Shown: positions 8,461 to 16,417, numbered from the stretch's first letter. The stretch: DNA of 23,828 nt from Alphaproteobacteria bacterium (GCA_011524805.1 WTJO01000053.1:1-23828), one strand, 5' to 3'. Program-made: numbers and translations. The notes: generated by a model from the sequence alone, not told the origin.

Positions 8461-10011
8461 CTACTGGCTTAGCATAGCAGATTTCACGCTGGCAGGCACG
8501 TCCTTCTGCGTCTGACGAACCAGCGTTTCAACCACCTTGGCGGAACATAAAACCCCCGGCATACCTGCGCCCGGATGAGCGCCAGCCCCTGAAAAATACA
8601 AATTATCCAGATGCGGATCGCGATTATGGTATCTGAACCAAGCTGACTGGGTGAAATGCGGCGATATTGAAAAGCCTGCCCCATGTGTTGACCGGTATCT
8701 GTCCTTGAAATCAACAGGTGTCATGTAGAAATCAGCTGTCATATGTTCCGACAAATCCGGCATGATGGTTTTTTCAAGCGCGGTCACAATTCTGTCTTGC
8801 AGGGCAGGGCCCTCTTTTTGCCAGTCCACCTCTCCTTGAAGATTGGGCACAGGGCATAGCACATAAAAACTGTCACATCCCTCAGGCGCAAAACTGGCAT
8901 CTGTGGCGGTCGGACGATGCAGATAAAGCGAGAAATCATCTGTCAGAATTTGCTTGTTGAAAATATCATCAAGCAGGCTTTTATATCGTTTGCCCATCCA
9001 GATAGTGTGATGCGCAACATCCGGATATTGTTTTTTTGTGCCAAAAAACAGCACAAACAGCCCCATCGAATATTTTGTCATCGATTCTGGCAGTGCCTTT
9101 TTGCGTCTGCTACGCTGCGAAGGCAGCATTTCACGATAGATAGTTGGCGGATCGCCATTACAGATCACATTGTCGGCTGTAATTATCTCGCCATTTGCCG
9201 TGCGAATGCCGGTAACCTGCGCGCCCTCTACCAGAATTTCCTCAACATCCGTCTTCAGCCTGATAGCGATATTCTGTCGGCGCATTAGCTGTTCCAGCTC
9301 ATGCACCAGCCTGCCTGTTCCGCCCATACAGAAAAATACGCCCCATTTGCGCTCAAGATAATGGATAAGTGCATAGATAGAGGTTGTGCTGAACGGATTT
9401 CCCCCTACCAGAAGCGGATGGATAGACAGTGCCTGCTGTAACAGAGGGTGCTTAATATGGCTATTTACCAGCTGTGCAACTGTCTTATAGCTTTTCAGCC
9501 TGAGCAGATGCGGAATTTGTGCTATCATCGAGGTAAATTTGGTGAACGGCCTGTCTGCCAGTCTGGAAAAGCCAATATCAAAAATCTGGCGTGATGTCTC
9601 AACCAGCCTGTCATAATTTTGCACATCTTCAGGCGAAAATTTCGCAATTTCATCATGCGTATCGTCAAGCCCCGGACGATAGTCAAATGACTGCCCGTCA
9701 TGAAACTGAAAGCGATACCACGGATCAAGCGGTCTGAAATCAAGATAATCTTCACGGCGTTCGCCAAACAGCTCGAATAGCTCGTCAAACAGGAATGGCG
9801 CGGTTATAACAGTCGGCCCTGCATCATGCCTGAAACCTTGATGCTCAAAGCTCTGGGCGCGGCCGCCAATCGCATCAAGCCGTTCAACCAGCGTTACCTG
9901 ATGGCCAAGAGCGCGCATCCGCAACGCCGCCGCAATACCCCCAAAGCCAGAGCCTATAACAAGCGTATGTGTGGCATCTGCCTGAGGCATAAAGCTGGCA
10001 CTATCATCCAT
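8461..10011 (-). CDS. crtI: Phytoene desaturase (lycopene-forming CrtI type)
   Basis: FAD-dependent desaturase/isomerase that converts phytoene to lycopene in bacteria, associated with the membrane. At 516 aa it has the usual CrtI length. An N-terminal Rossmann motif (VIGSGFGG, about residues 18-25) is followed by VERLDAIGGRAQSF and the substrate-pocket HDAGPTVITAP. Near the C-terminus is the bacterial phytoene-dehydrogenase signature YFSGAGAHPGAGMPGV. The number of desaturation steps cannot be read from sequence, but the adjacent crtY and blh require lycopene, so four steps are inferred. Its ATG at 10011 overlaps the end of crtE by eight bases, suggesting coupled translation. Confidence 0.94.
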   Translation of the reverse strand: MDDSASFMPQADATHTLVIGSGFGGIAAALRMRALGHQVTLVERLDAIGGRAQSFEHQGFRHDAGPTVITAPFLFDELFELFGERREDYLDFRPLDPWYRFQFHDGQSFDYRPGLDDTHDEIAKFSPEDVQNYDRLVETSRQIFDIGFSRLADRPFTKFTSMIAQIPHLLRLKSYKTVAQLVNSHIKHPLLQQALSIHPLLVGGNPFSTTSIYALIHYLERKWGVFFCMGGTGRLVHELEQLMRRQNIAIRLKTDVEEILVEGAQVTGIRTANGEIITADNVICNGDPPTIYREMLPSQRSRRKKALPESMTKYSMGLFVLFFGTKKQYPDVAHHTIWMGKRYKSLLDDIFNKQILTDDFSLYLHRPTATDASFAPEGCDSFYVLCPVPNLQGEVDWQKEGPALQDRIVTALEKTIMPDLSEHMTADFYMTPVDFKDRYRSTHGAGFSISPHFTQSAWFRYHNRDPHLDNLYFSGAGAHPGAGMPGVLCSAKVVETLVRQTQKDVPASVKSAMLSQ

Positions 10012-11023
10012 GAGAATTTGCTAGATCAAGGCATAGATGACGCAATTGTGCATTAAGCGGCGTTATCACAGCCTGACAGTCTGATGCCAGCATGCTTGCA
10101 CAGCTCTCTGCTTCTGCTACAAGCGCTCTCAGCTTTCTAGCTGTTAGCGCAAGTGCGCGTGACTGTCTAAGCTGATCCTGCCAATAGCCTGCATCTTTGG
10201 TGGTGCCAGAGGCAAGCCAGCTATCAAATGCTTCTGCCTGGGCACCAGACAGGGTATTTCTGAACATGACAATCACTGCATTAGGTGCCCGCCTCAGCAT
10301 ATCAGAGGCCGGACTTTCGGCACCGTCAGTGCCAGTTACATTCAACATGTCATTGGCAATCTGGTAGCATCCACCTGCGGCAGTGAAAAACCGTGTTATC
10401 GGGGTGATAACATCATATCTGCCTGCCAGCTCGGCAACCCCTTCAACAGGGGCAATAAACAAAGGCGCTGTTTTGCCAATGCTGATATCCCGATAGCGTT
10501 CCCAGTCAGGATAGGTTTCAACTGTCAGCTCTAGCGCCTGTCCTGAAATGGTCTGCTGCATATGCCGGCTCAGCACCGAGACAAGCTGGGGGGTCTGCCC
10601 CTTTACGCCAGCTTCTGCCGCCAGCTCAAATGACAGCCCAATCAGCCAGTCACCAAGTGCAAGTGCCGCATCTCTGCCAAATTGCGACCAGACAGACGGC
10701 CTGCCCCGCCGGATGGTATCACCATCACAAATATCATCATGCACCAGAGATGCATTATGAAGCATTTCAACAGCAACTGCCCAAGGCAGGGAGGTTGATC
10801 TGGCAATCCCCATACAGTCACCTGCGGTAAGCGCAAGTCTGGCACGTATCTGTTTGCCGGGTTCTTTGAAATGATGAGAGGCGGCTTTTGCCAGAGGATG
10901 GTTCTGTTCTGGCAGCCTGTCCTGAATAAATGCGCTGATGGTCTGCGATAAATCAGGCAGGATGGTGTGTTCTTCTTTGGCAACAGGCGGCTGATGAAGT
11001 GCTGCAGATAAGCTGTCAGACAT
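10004..11023 (-). CDS. crtE: Polyprenyl (geranylgeranyl) diphosphate synthase with altered second Asp-rich motif
   Basis: Trans-prenyltransferase expected to build GGPP from IPP and allylic diphosphates for CrtB. The first half is canonical in this 339-aa protein: GKQIR (K57, R60) for IPP binding, the first Asp-rich motif DDICD (96-100) followed by RRG (105-107), and GKT at 183-185. The second Asp-rich motif, normally DDxxD, reads N224-D225-M-L-N228 in the QIANDMLNVTG segment. The downstream lysine usually seen in a GK-x-T segment is also absent (RRAPNAV). This loss is visible in the sequence; its effect is unknown. The start at 11023 has a strong GAGGGG. The gene lies about 100 bases after proteorhodopsin, with a terminator-like hairpin in between, and overlaps crtI by eight bases. 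Confidence 0.88.
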   Translation of the reverse strand: MSDSLSAALHQPPVAKEEHTILPDLSQTISAFIQDRLPEQNHPLAKAASHHFKEPGKQIRARLALTAGDCMGIARSTSLPWAVAVEMLHNASLVHDDICDGDTIRRGRPSVWSQFGRDAALALGDWLIGLSFELAAEAGVKGQTPQLVSVLSRHMQQTISGQALELTVETYPDWERYRDISIGKTAPLFIAPVEGVAELAGRYDVITPITRFFTAAGGCYQIANDMLNVTGTDGAESPASDMLRRAPNAVIVMFRNTLSGAQAEAFDSWLASGTTKDAGYWQDQLRQSRALALTARKLRALVAEAESCASMLASDCQAVITPLNAQLRHLCLDLANSHG

Positions 11024-11067
11024 GGTGTCCCCTCCCCAATCTCATCAAAAACGCGAAACAAAGTATT

Positions 11068-11109
11068 AAAAAAAAGAGGCAGGTACCCTGTATTAACGGG
11101 ATACCTGCC
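11068..11109 (-). terminator. Intrinsic terminator or attenuator between proteorhodopsin and crtE
   Basis: Arms at 11078-11088 and 11098-11109 (GGCAGGTACCC against GGGATACCTGCC, one bulged base) form a GC-rich stem. On the minus strand it is followed by UCUUUUUUUU (A-run 11068-11075). It begins 14 bases after the proteorhodopsin stop. Since no convincing promoter is seen between it and crtE, partial read-through is the likely route for crt gene expression. Confidence 0.8.
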
Positions 11110-11123
11110 CTGAAAAGTTCAAG

Positions 11124-11891
11124 TTACTTGGCTTCTGATTCTGCAACAGCCACATTCCAGATGATCACACCGAACGCAATTTTGTTCAGCACGTCAGCCA
11201 GGTTGTAGATGATGTTCAGTGATGCCATATCTGCACCGCCAGCCATATATCCGAAGAAATAGCCCAGCGGGTAGATGGCCCAACCAATTGTCACAATCCA
11301 GCGCATTGTTGAATAGGCTGATTGTACTGAAGCAGGGGCATCATTTGCTGCCACCTTGCCTGCTTCACCTGCGAAGATTTCATACAGGATGTAGGCCCAA
11401 CCAACCATACCGATTACAAAGCCAAGCGTTACATTCATGTAACCTGCTTCGCCCATGTAACCACCGATTAGCATGACCAGTGTACCAATGGTCAGACGCC
11501 AGAATACGCCGCCGGAAACATTGGTAATAGCCCGCAGGACCAAATAGAATTCGATCATAAGTAGCGGCACTGTAATCAGCCAGTCAATGTAACGATAAAC
11601 AGTTGGCGTATCACCCGTTGCTATCCACACATCACGCATATAGAAATAGTGAACAGCAGCGACTAATGTTACCAGACCTGACACAACAAGAGAGGTCTTC
11701 CACTTGGCAGCTACACGCTGTGTTTCCAAGAAGAAGAACGCTGTTGATGCAACCAGAGCCATAGAGATCAGCCAGAAGCTGATACCAACAAAATCATCTG
11801 ACTGAAGGTTTTCTGCTGCCTGAGCAATTACAGGCATCGTTGAAAGAATTGCTGCAGGTGCAACAAATTTAAAAGTTTTTCTAATCGACAT
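11124..11891 (-). CDS. Green-absorbing proteorhodopsin (light-driven proton pump)
   Basis: Seven-helix retinal protein of the inner membrane pumping protons outward in light. This 255-aa protein aligns closely with marine proteorhodopsins. Residue equivalents (offset +6 from the first described green proteorhodopsin) are H81 (75), R100 (94), proton acceptor D103 (97), T107 (101), spectral-tuning L111 (105), proton donor E114 (108) and retinal Schiff-base lysine K237 (231). D/T/E with K marks a proton pump; leucine at the tuning site predicts green absorption. Residues 1 to about 25 form a cleavable signal peptide ending near AQAAE. The ATG at 11891 has GGGGAG at good spacing. It is first in the cluster with the enzymes that make its chromophore, and a hairpin separates it from them. 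Confidence 0.97.
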   Translation of the reverse strand: MSIRKTFKFVAPAAILSTMPVIAQAAENLQSDDFVGISFWLISMALVASTAFFFLETQRVAAKWKTSLVVSGLVTLVAAVHYFYMRDVWIATGDTPTVYRYIDWLITVPLLMIEFYLVLRAITNVSGGVFWRLTIGTLVMLIGGYMGEAGYMNVTLGFVIGMVGWAYILYEIFAGEAGKVAANDAPASVQSAYSTMRWIVTIGWAIYPLGYFFGYMAGGADMASLNIIYNLADVLNKIAFGVIIWNVAVAESEAK

Positions 11892-11928
11892 AGGACACTC
11901 CCCAAACGTCTCGTTCTAGAACGTCCTA
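11889..11928 (-). promoter_or_regulatory. Symmetric elements in the proteorhodopsin leader around the start codon
   Basis: A perfect 12-base palindrome, CGTTCTAGAACG, lies at 11912-11923. Outside it, TAGGAC (11923-11928) can pair with GTCCTA (11891-11896), which abuts and includes the A of the start codon; the GGGGAG ribosome site would lie in the loop. It may be an operator or an mRNA structure that tunes initiation. The symmetry is seen; the role is inferred. Confidence 0.35.
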
Positions 11929-11981
11929 CTTTTTGTCCCTGCCACCACACCTATGATGACAGACCTCTCCCCGTGCGACCA

Positions 11982-12009
11982 AATGTAGCATATTTTTCAT
12001 AATTGGCAA
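11982..12009 (-). promoter_or_regulatory. Candidate sigma-70 promoter for proteorhodopsin
   Basis: On the minus strand TTGCCA (12004-12009; five of six matches to the -35 consensus) is followed after 16 bases by TACATT (11982-11987; four of six). Transcription would start near 11975, leaving a leader of about 85 bases before the ATG. Found by eye, with no experimental support. Confidence 0.45.
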
Positions 12010-12156
12010 GCGTTAGCCACTAAAACCATAAATCTCATGCTCATCTGATTTGTTTGTTTACGCATGAATAATCTTTCCAGATCATGGAACGTTCGTTATT
12101 TTATCTGTCTATGGGACAGCATCAGAGGATGCAGCTGATACAGTAAGGAGGCTAGG

Positions 12157-12414
12157 ATGTTTCAGGATACCGTACTTGTAGGAGGGGCAGGCTTTTTGCT
12201 AGCCGGAGGAGTTATCTGGTTGTTATTACAGAGAATTTCTTCTTCCTCTATGACAGAGCGCTCAAAAAGAATGCTGAATTATCTGCTGATGGGCATATTG
12301 GTCGCTGTCGCGATTTACATAATTGACTGGCATAGCAGCAATTATAAAGACAAATATTCTGTTTCTGAATTGCGCCTCCTGGGCACACAGACCAGCCTTG
12401 TCCATTCTGGCTGA
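12157..12414 (+). CDS. Small membrane protein of unknown function, divergent from proteorhodopsin
   Basis: I do not recognise this 85-aa protein. It has two predicted membrane segments, at about residues 7-26 and 41-60, joined by a polar Ser-rich loop with several positive charges (SSSSMTERSKR). A hydrophilic tail of about 25 residues with a YKDKYSVSELR segment follows. The start has a strong Shine-Dalgarno sequence, AAGGAGG at 12143-12149, which argues for a real gene. It is transcribed divergently from proteorhodopsin across a 265-base region that may be shared by regulators of both. No function can be proposed from sequence. Confidence 0.6.
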   Translation: MFQDTVLVGGAGFLLAGGVIWLLLQRISSSSMTERSKRMLNYLLMGILVAVAIYIIDWHSSNYKDKYSVSELRLLGTQTSLVHSG

Positions 12415-12602
12415 CTATATCGCCCATTATTGGTCAGTTTATTAACCAAAAATTTACGTTTTGCGCTGAAATTACGTCATTTTGCGTGTGTCGCAGCTAT
12501 TATTGATAGCCATATGCCAGTTTCATATTAGCAAAAGCCAATTTTATATAGACTATAGCCAGCCTTCAAACTGGCCGTTTTTGGCGTTATCTGGCGAATT
12601 TG

Positions 12603-13031
12603 CTAGCCTGTTGTGGTGATTGCAATACCTGCAAACACCAGCACCAGCGCGCCACGGCTTGCCATGGGGGCATATGTCATCACCAGCGCAGATGGCGGCT
12701 GGCCTGTTCTGCTGGCAGCAGATAATGTCATATTTACCATGGCTATAGCGACCAGCAGAATGCTTGCCCCTGCCAGCTTCATTGAAAATGCCCAGCCAAG
12801 CGCCAATGTGCCATAAATCATATGGCCAAGCCCGATACCCGTGACCCATAACAGGATGATAGCCCCCAGAGACAGCCATGCCATTGCCCGCATCGCTTTT
12901 TGCACTGGCGGGGCTGGCGGCACGCCTTCGCGCTTATGGGCTGACTGGATGAAGCCGCCTGCCACACCTAGTCCGCCCGCCAGAAACAGCGCCAGATAAT
13001 GGACGAATTTCAACACAATAATTACCGACAT
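12603..13031 (-). CDS. Uncharacterised four-helix membrane protein
   Basis: A 142-aa hydrophobic protein with four likely membrane segments, at about residues 5-27, 47-70, 78-100 and 118-140. It has a histidine in the first helix (KFVHYLALF), a second in the GLGHMIYG segment after helix two, and a basic loop (SAHKREG). The general pattern recalls DUF2269/CopD-like small haem- or copper-associated membrane proteins, but I see no motif that decides it. Upstream GGGAAG supports the start at 13031. It is divergent from the molybdoenzyme gene at 13218 and converges with the small gene at 12157. The orientation does not suggest an operon with either. Confidence 0.65.
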   Translation of the reverse strand: MSVIIVLKFVHYLALFLAGGLGVAGGFIQSAHKREGVPPAPPVQKAMRAMAWLSLGAIILLWVTGIGLGHMIYGTLALGWAFSMKLAGASILLVAIAMVNMTLSAASRTGQPPSALVMTYAPMASRGALVLVFAGIAITTTG

Positions 13032-13217
13032 GATTCTTCCCTTTCCTGTCCATTTACCATATTAGGCTAGCTGATTTTGCAGGTATCTTATAGCCCTCAT
13101 CGCGTTACAGATTATCATTGCCTCAAAAAACAGCTAAACTGGGTTATGGCTGTTGACCTGTGTGCATTGCTAGGCACAGGATAACAGTATTAACGTCCGG
13201 ATATAGAGATACGCATC

Positions 13218-15482
13218 ATGACACCGCCATATTATACATCATCACATTGGGGAAGTTACCGATTTGAATCGGGTCAGCTTGTACCTGTAGATACAGACCC
13301 TTTCCCCTCGGATATTGGCAAATCATGGCTTGAAGGCACGCAGGATAAATCTGTCAGAATCGCACGTCCGGCCATCCGGAAGGGCTGGCTTGAACATAAA
13401 GACAGAAACCGTACGGGCGATGCAGAATTTGTCGAAGTGCCGTGGGATGAAGCAATAGATATCACCGCACAGGCATTCCAGCACACCATCACACATTATG
13501 GCAATCAGGCGATATTTGGCGGGTCTTACGGATGGGCAAGTGCTGGCAGATTTCATCATGCCCAGTCGCAGTTACAGCGCTTTGTGAATGTCATAGGTGG
13601 CGCCAGCTTCAAGAAAAATACCTACTCACATGCAGGTGCCGAAGTGCTGTTTCCCCACATATTCGGGGATCATTTCATGAAGGTGATGGCACAGGCTACC
13701 AGCTGGAACCATATTACAAGCCATTGCGAGCTGATTGTTGCCTTTGGCGGTATCACCCCGCGAACTGCCCAGGTTGCCTCCGGCGGGGTAGCGCGCCATC
13801 ATGTATCTGGCCATATTGAGATGCTGGCGCAAAAAGGGGTGAGAATGGTCAATATCTCGCCTTTGCAATCTGATCTTGAGGCAGGCGAATGGCTTAGCAT
13901 AAGACCGGGGGCAGACAGGGCCATGATGCTGGCGCTTGCCTATGTGCTATTTGATAGCGGACTTGCGGATCTTGAATTTCTGGAACGCTGTACCTCTGGC
14001 TGGCAGAAATGGCGGGCAATGGTGATGGGAGAGGCTGACGGCCAGCCCAAAACCCCGCACTGGGCAGCTGGTATCTGTGATATTCCCGAACAGGATATTA
14101 TCGCACTCGCACATGATATGGCGCATCACCGCACCCTGATTAATATGGCCTATGGCCCGCAACGTGCCGAACGCGGTGAAGAAACATTATGGGCGTGCAT
14201 TAATCTGGCGGCCACGCTTGGGCAGATCGGACAGAAAGGCACAGGCTTTGCCTTTGGGGCAGGCAGTATGAATTCATCTTCACGGCCTGTAAAAACACGC
14301 TCATGGCCAGCTCTGCCAACCGGCACAAACCCTGTCAAAAGCTTTATTCCGGTTGCGCGCGTAACAGAGATGCTGGAACAGCCAAACAGCCCCTTTATCT
14401 ATGATGGCAGGCAATATACATATCCTGACATTAAGCTGGTTATCTGGTCTGGGGGCAATCCGTTTCATCATCATCAGGATTTATTCAGGCTTGAGGCGGC
14501 ATGGCAAAAGCCTGAATGCGTGATAGTGACAGACCATTCCTGGACTGCGACTGCCAGACGTGCAGATATCGTCCTGCCTGCCTCATCACCTCTGGAGCGC
14601 ACAGACATCATGATGCAATATCGGGAATGCGATATTGTCTATATGCGTCCTGTCCTGCCCCGCTTTGAAGATTCAAAAGATGATTATCAGATTTTTTCTG
14701 CCCTTGCCGAAAAAATGGGGGTTGGCGAAGCCTTTACCGAGAACAGAAGCGAGGCTGACTGGCTGGCATTTTTATGGGCAGACGCACAGCAGAAACACCC
14801 GCAATTACCAGATTTTGAAAGTTTGCAGGCGAGCGGCATTATCCATCTTGAAGATAGTGTGTGCGATCAGGATTTTCTGGGGGCATTTGTCTCAGACCCA
14901 CAAGGACACCGCCTTGGCACCCCCTCTGGCAAGATTGAGGTGGCAAGCGAGACAATTGCCAGCATGAAGCTAGATGATCTGGGTGCCACACCCAGTTGGA
15001 CGGCGCCAGACGAATGGGCATACAACGCAGAGGATATGCTGCATCTTATCTCGCCGCAGCCACAATTCAGGCTGCATGCACAAAATGATTCTGCCGGTCT
15101 GTCAAAAGCGTCAAAAATTAATGGCAGAGAGCCATGTTATATCCATCCTGACTGTGCTGCCCGTCACCAGCTTTCCGAAGGCGATATTGCGCTGATTGAA
15201 AATCATCGTGGGCGGACGCTGGCAGGGGTAATCATTACTGCGCAGGTAAGGCCAGATACGATTGTACTGCCAACAGGCGCATGGATGGAAACGCGCACCC
15301 TGCCAGATGGCAAGCTCGAAATTCATGGCAATCCGAATGTTCTCACGCCAGATAAGGGTTCAACCAGCCTGTCACAGGGTAACCCTGCCCATACAGCCCT
15401 TGTGCGCCTGTCACGCTGGACAGACCCGCTACCTGAGATTACCGTCTTTAACAGCCCTGTATTTGTCCCACGTAGCCGGTAA
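13218..15482 (+). CDS. Molybdopterin-dependent oxidoreductase, BisC/DMSO-reductase family
   Basis: Single-subunit bis-MGD molybdoenzyme of the biotin sulfoxide / TMAO / DMSO reductase family (754 aa; E. coli BisC is slightly longer). Visible are the N-terminal HWGSYRF block, VPWDEAID, the GGSYGWASAGRFHHAQ segment with the active-site tryptophan W106, and TYSHAGA. S137 in the last of these is the expected molybdenum ligand. Later come MDP-binding blocks such as WSGGNPFHHHQD and DHSWTATARRADIVLPA, and a C-terminal molydopterin-dinucleotide-binding domain from about 640. There is no N-terminal Cys motif for an iron-sulfur cluster and no twin-arginine signal, so a cytoplasmic enzyme of BisC type is more likely than a periplasmic respiratory reductase. 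Biotin or methionine sulfoxide repair and S-oxide reduction are candidate roles. The Shine-Dalgarno sequence is weak. Confidence 0.88.
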   Translation: MTPPYYTSSHWGSYRFESGQLVPVDTDPFPSDIGKSWLEGTQDKSVRIARPAIRKGWLEHKDRNRTGDAEFVEVPWDEAIDITAQAFQHTITHYGNQAIFGGSYGWASAGRFHHAQSQLQRFVNVIGGASFKKNTYSHAGAEVLFPHIFGDHFMKVMAQATSWNHITSHCELIVAFGGITPRTAQVASGGVARHHVSGHIEMLAQKGVRMVNISPLQSDLEAGEWLSIRPGADRAMMLALAYVLFDSGLADLEFLERCTSGWQKWRAMVMGEADGQPKTPHWAAGICDIPEQDIIALAHDMAHHRTLINMAYGPQRAERGEETLWACINLAATLGQIGQKGTGFAFGAGSMNSSSRPVKTRSWPALPTGTNPVKSFIPVARVTEMLEQPNSPFIYDGRQYTYPDIKLVIWSGGNPFHHHQDLFRLEAAWQKPECVIVTDHSWTATARRADIVLPASSPLERTDIMMQYRECDIVYMRPVLPRFEDSKDDYQIFSALAEKMGVGEAFTENRSEADWLAFLWADAQQKHPQLPDFESLQASGIIHLEDSVCDQDFLGAFVSDPQGHRLGTPSGKIEVASETIASMKLDDLGATPSWTAPDEWAYNAEDMLHLISPQPQFRLHAQNDSAGLSKASKINGREPCYIHPDCAARHQLSEGDIALIENHRGRTLAGVIITAQVRPDTIVLPTGAWMETRTLPDGKLEIHGNPNVLTPDKGSTSLSQGNPAHTALVRLSRWTDPLPEITVFNSPVFVPRSR

Positions 15483-15560
15483 TCTGTGCAGACATGAAAA
15501 ATAGCGGCGCGTAATAAAGGGTGTTAGATATGTCGGTAATAACAGGACTGGTCAAAGAAG

Positions 15561-16307
15561 ATGATCTATCTGCATAAAATTTTTCCCCTGCTTATCAGCC
15601 CGCTTGCCATCTCGCTAATGATTCTGGCCGTGGCTATATTATTGAGAAGCAGGCGCATTGGTGTTGGCGGAATTCTGATATTGGTATTTTTCTCGTCTCC
15701 CTTTGTGGCCGCCCAGCTGACAAAATTCATCGAGAAGGACAACCCGCCTGTAGCGATAGAGAGCATTGCAGACGCAGATGCCATTATCGTGTTAAGCGGC
15801 ATGCTGCATCACAGCTTTATAAATGGTACATCCAATTATGATTTCAGAAACGCGACCGACAGGCTTTTTGCCGGCATAAAGCTGGCAGAAGCCGGCAAAG
15901 CACCAGAACTCATATTCACCCGCGGGAAATTACCATGGTCTACAGGCAGGCCTGAGGGAGAAATTCTAGCTGAAAAGGCAGCCGAATTTGGCATAGACAG
16001 GGCGCGCATTTCCCTCAGCCCTGCTGCCCAGAATACAGAACAGGAAGCTGCCGGCCTGTCTCGCCAGCTAGACCGCCAGAAGCAAAATATCATTCTGGTA
16101 ACCTCGGCCTTTCACATGCCAAGAGCATATGACATATTTACAGCGTACGGGTTTGCTGTCACAGCCTTTCCGGTAGATCACCGCACATCTTCAAAGACCA
16201 TCACCGCACAGGATTTTATTCCACAAGCAGGGGCGTTATACAGCTCATCCAAAGCAATAAGAGAGCTGATTGGCAGAGCCTATTACGCACTAAAACTGGC
16301 AATGTGA
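15561..16307 (+). CDS. YdcF/ElyC-like DUF218 membrane protein
   Basis: Member of the DUF218 family (SanA, ElyC, YdcF), envelope proteins linked in E. coli to cell-wall or undecaprenyl-carrier metabolism; the biochemical activity is not established. In this 248-aa protein two N-terminal membrane helices (about residues 5-27 and 33-53) are followed by the DUF218 domain. Its family blocks are DADAIIVLSG, DRLFAGIKLAEAGKAPELIFTRG, NTEQEAAGLSRQL and the signature ILVTSAFHMPRAYDIF. AAAGAAG precedes the ATG. It lies 78 bases after the molybdoenzyme gene in the same direction, so co-transcription is possible but no functional link is evident. Confidence 0.85.
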   Translation: MIYLHKIFPLLISPLAISLMILAVAILLRSRRIGVGGILILVFFSSPFVAAQLTKFIEKDNPPVAIESIADADAIIVLSGMLHHSFINGTSNYDFRNATDRLFAGIKLAEAGKAPELIFTRGKLPWSTGRPEGEILAEKAAEFGIDRARISLSPAAQNTEQEAAGLSRQLDRQKQNIILVTSAFHMPRAYDIFTAYGFAVTAFPVDHRTSSKTITAQDFIPQAGALYSSSKAIRELIGRAYYALKLAM

Positions 16308-16338
16308 TGACAAGACAGTGTTTTTCTATCTGGCCAGT

Positions 16339-16367
16339 TTGAATATTACCTAACCTGATACTATATC
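16339..16367 (+). promoter_or_regulatory. Candidate sigma-70 promoter for the VOC gene
   Basis: TTGAAT at 16339-16344 and TATATC at 16362-16367 are separated by 17 bases; each matches four of six consensus positions. The start codon follows about 45 bases after the predicted transcription start. The -10 region overlaps an AACCTG...CAGGTT inverted repeat. Confidence 0.35.
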
Positions 16368-16417
16368 AAAACAGAACAGGTTATGCCGATGCCGCATCAA
16401 TACAAGGAGAGTCTATC

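Noticed and set aside
12433..12481. Approximate direct repeat TTACGT..TTTTGCG and a short TTGGT/ACCAA hairpin after the 85-aa gene
   Set aside because: Arms are short and imperfect, with no adequate stem for a terminator.
12553..12879. Minus-strand frame of 108 codons overlapping the four-helix membrane protein
   Set aside because: Same strand but another frame of the 142-aa gene; its translation has scattered Cys/His/Trp and no membrane pattern, unlike the chosen frame.
13157..13180. CCTGTG...CACAGG inverted repeat upstream of the molybdoenzyme gene
   Set aside because: Six-base arms with a 12-base spacer are expected by chance; it does not match an FNR or other known box.
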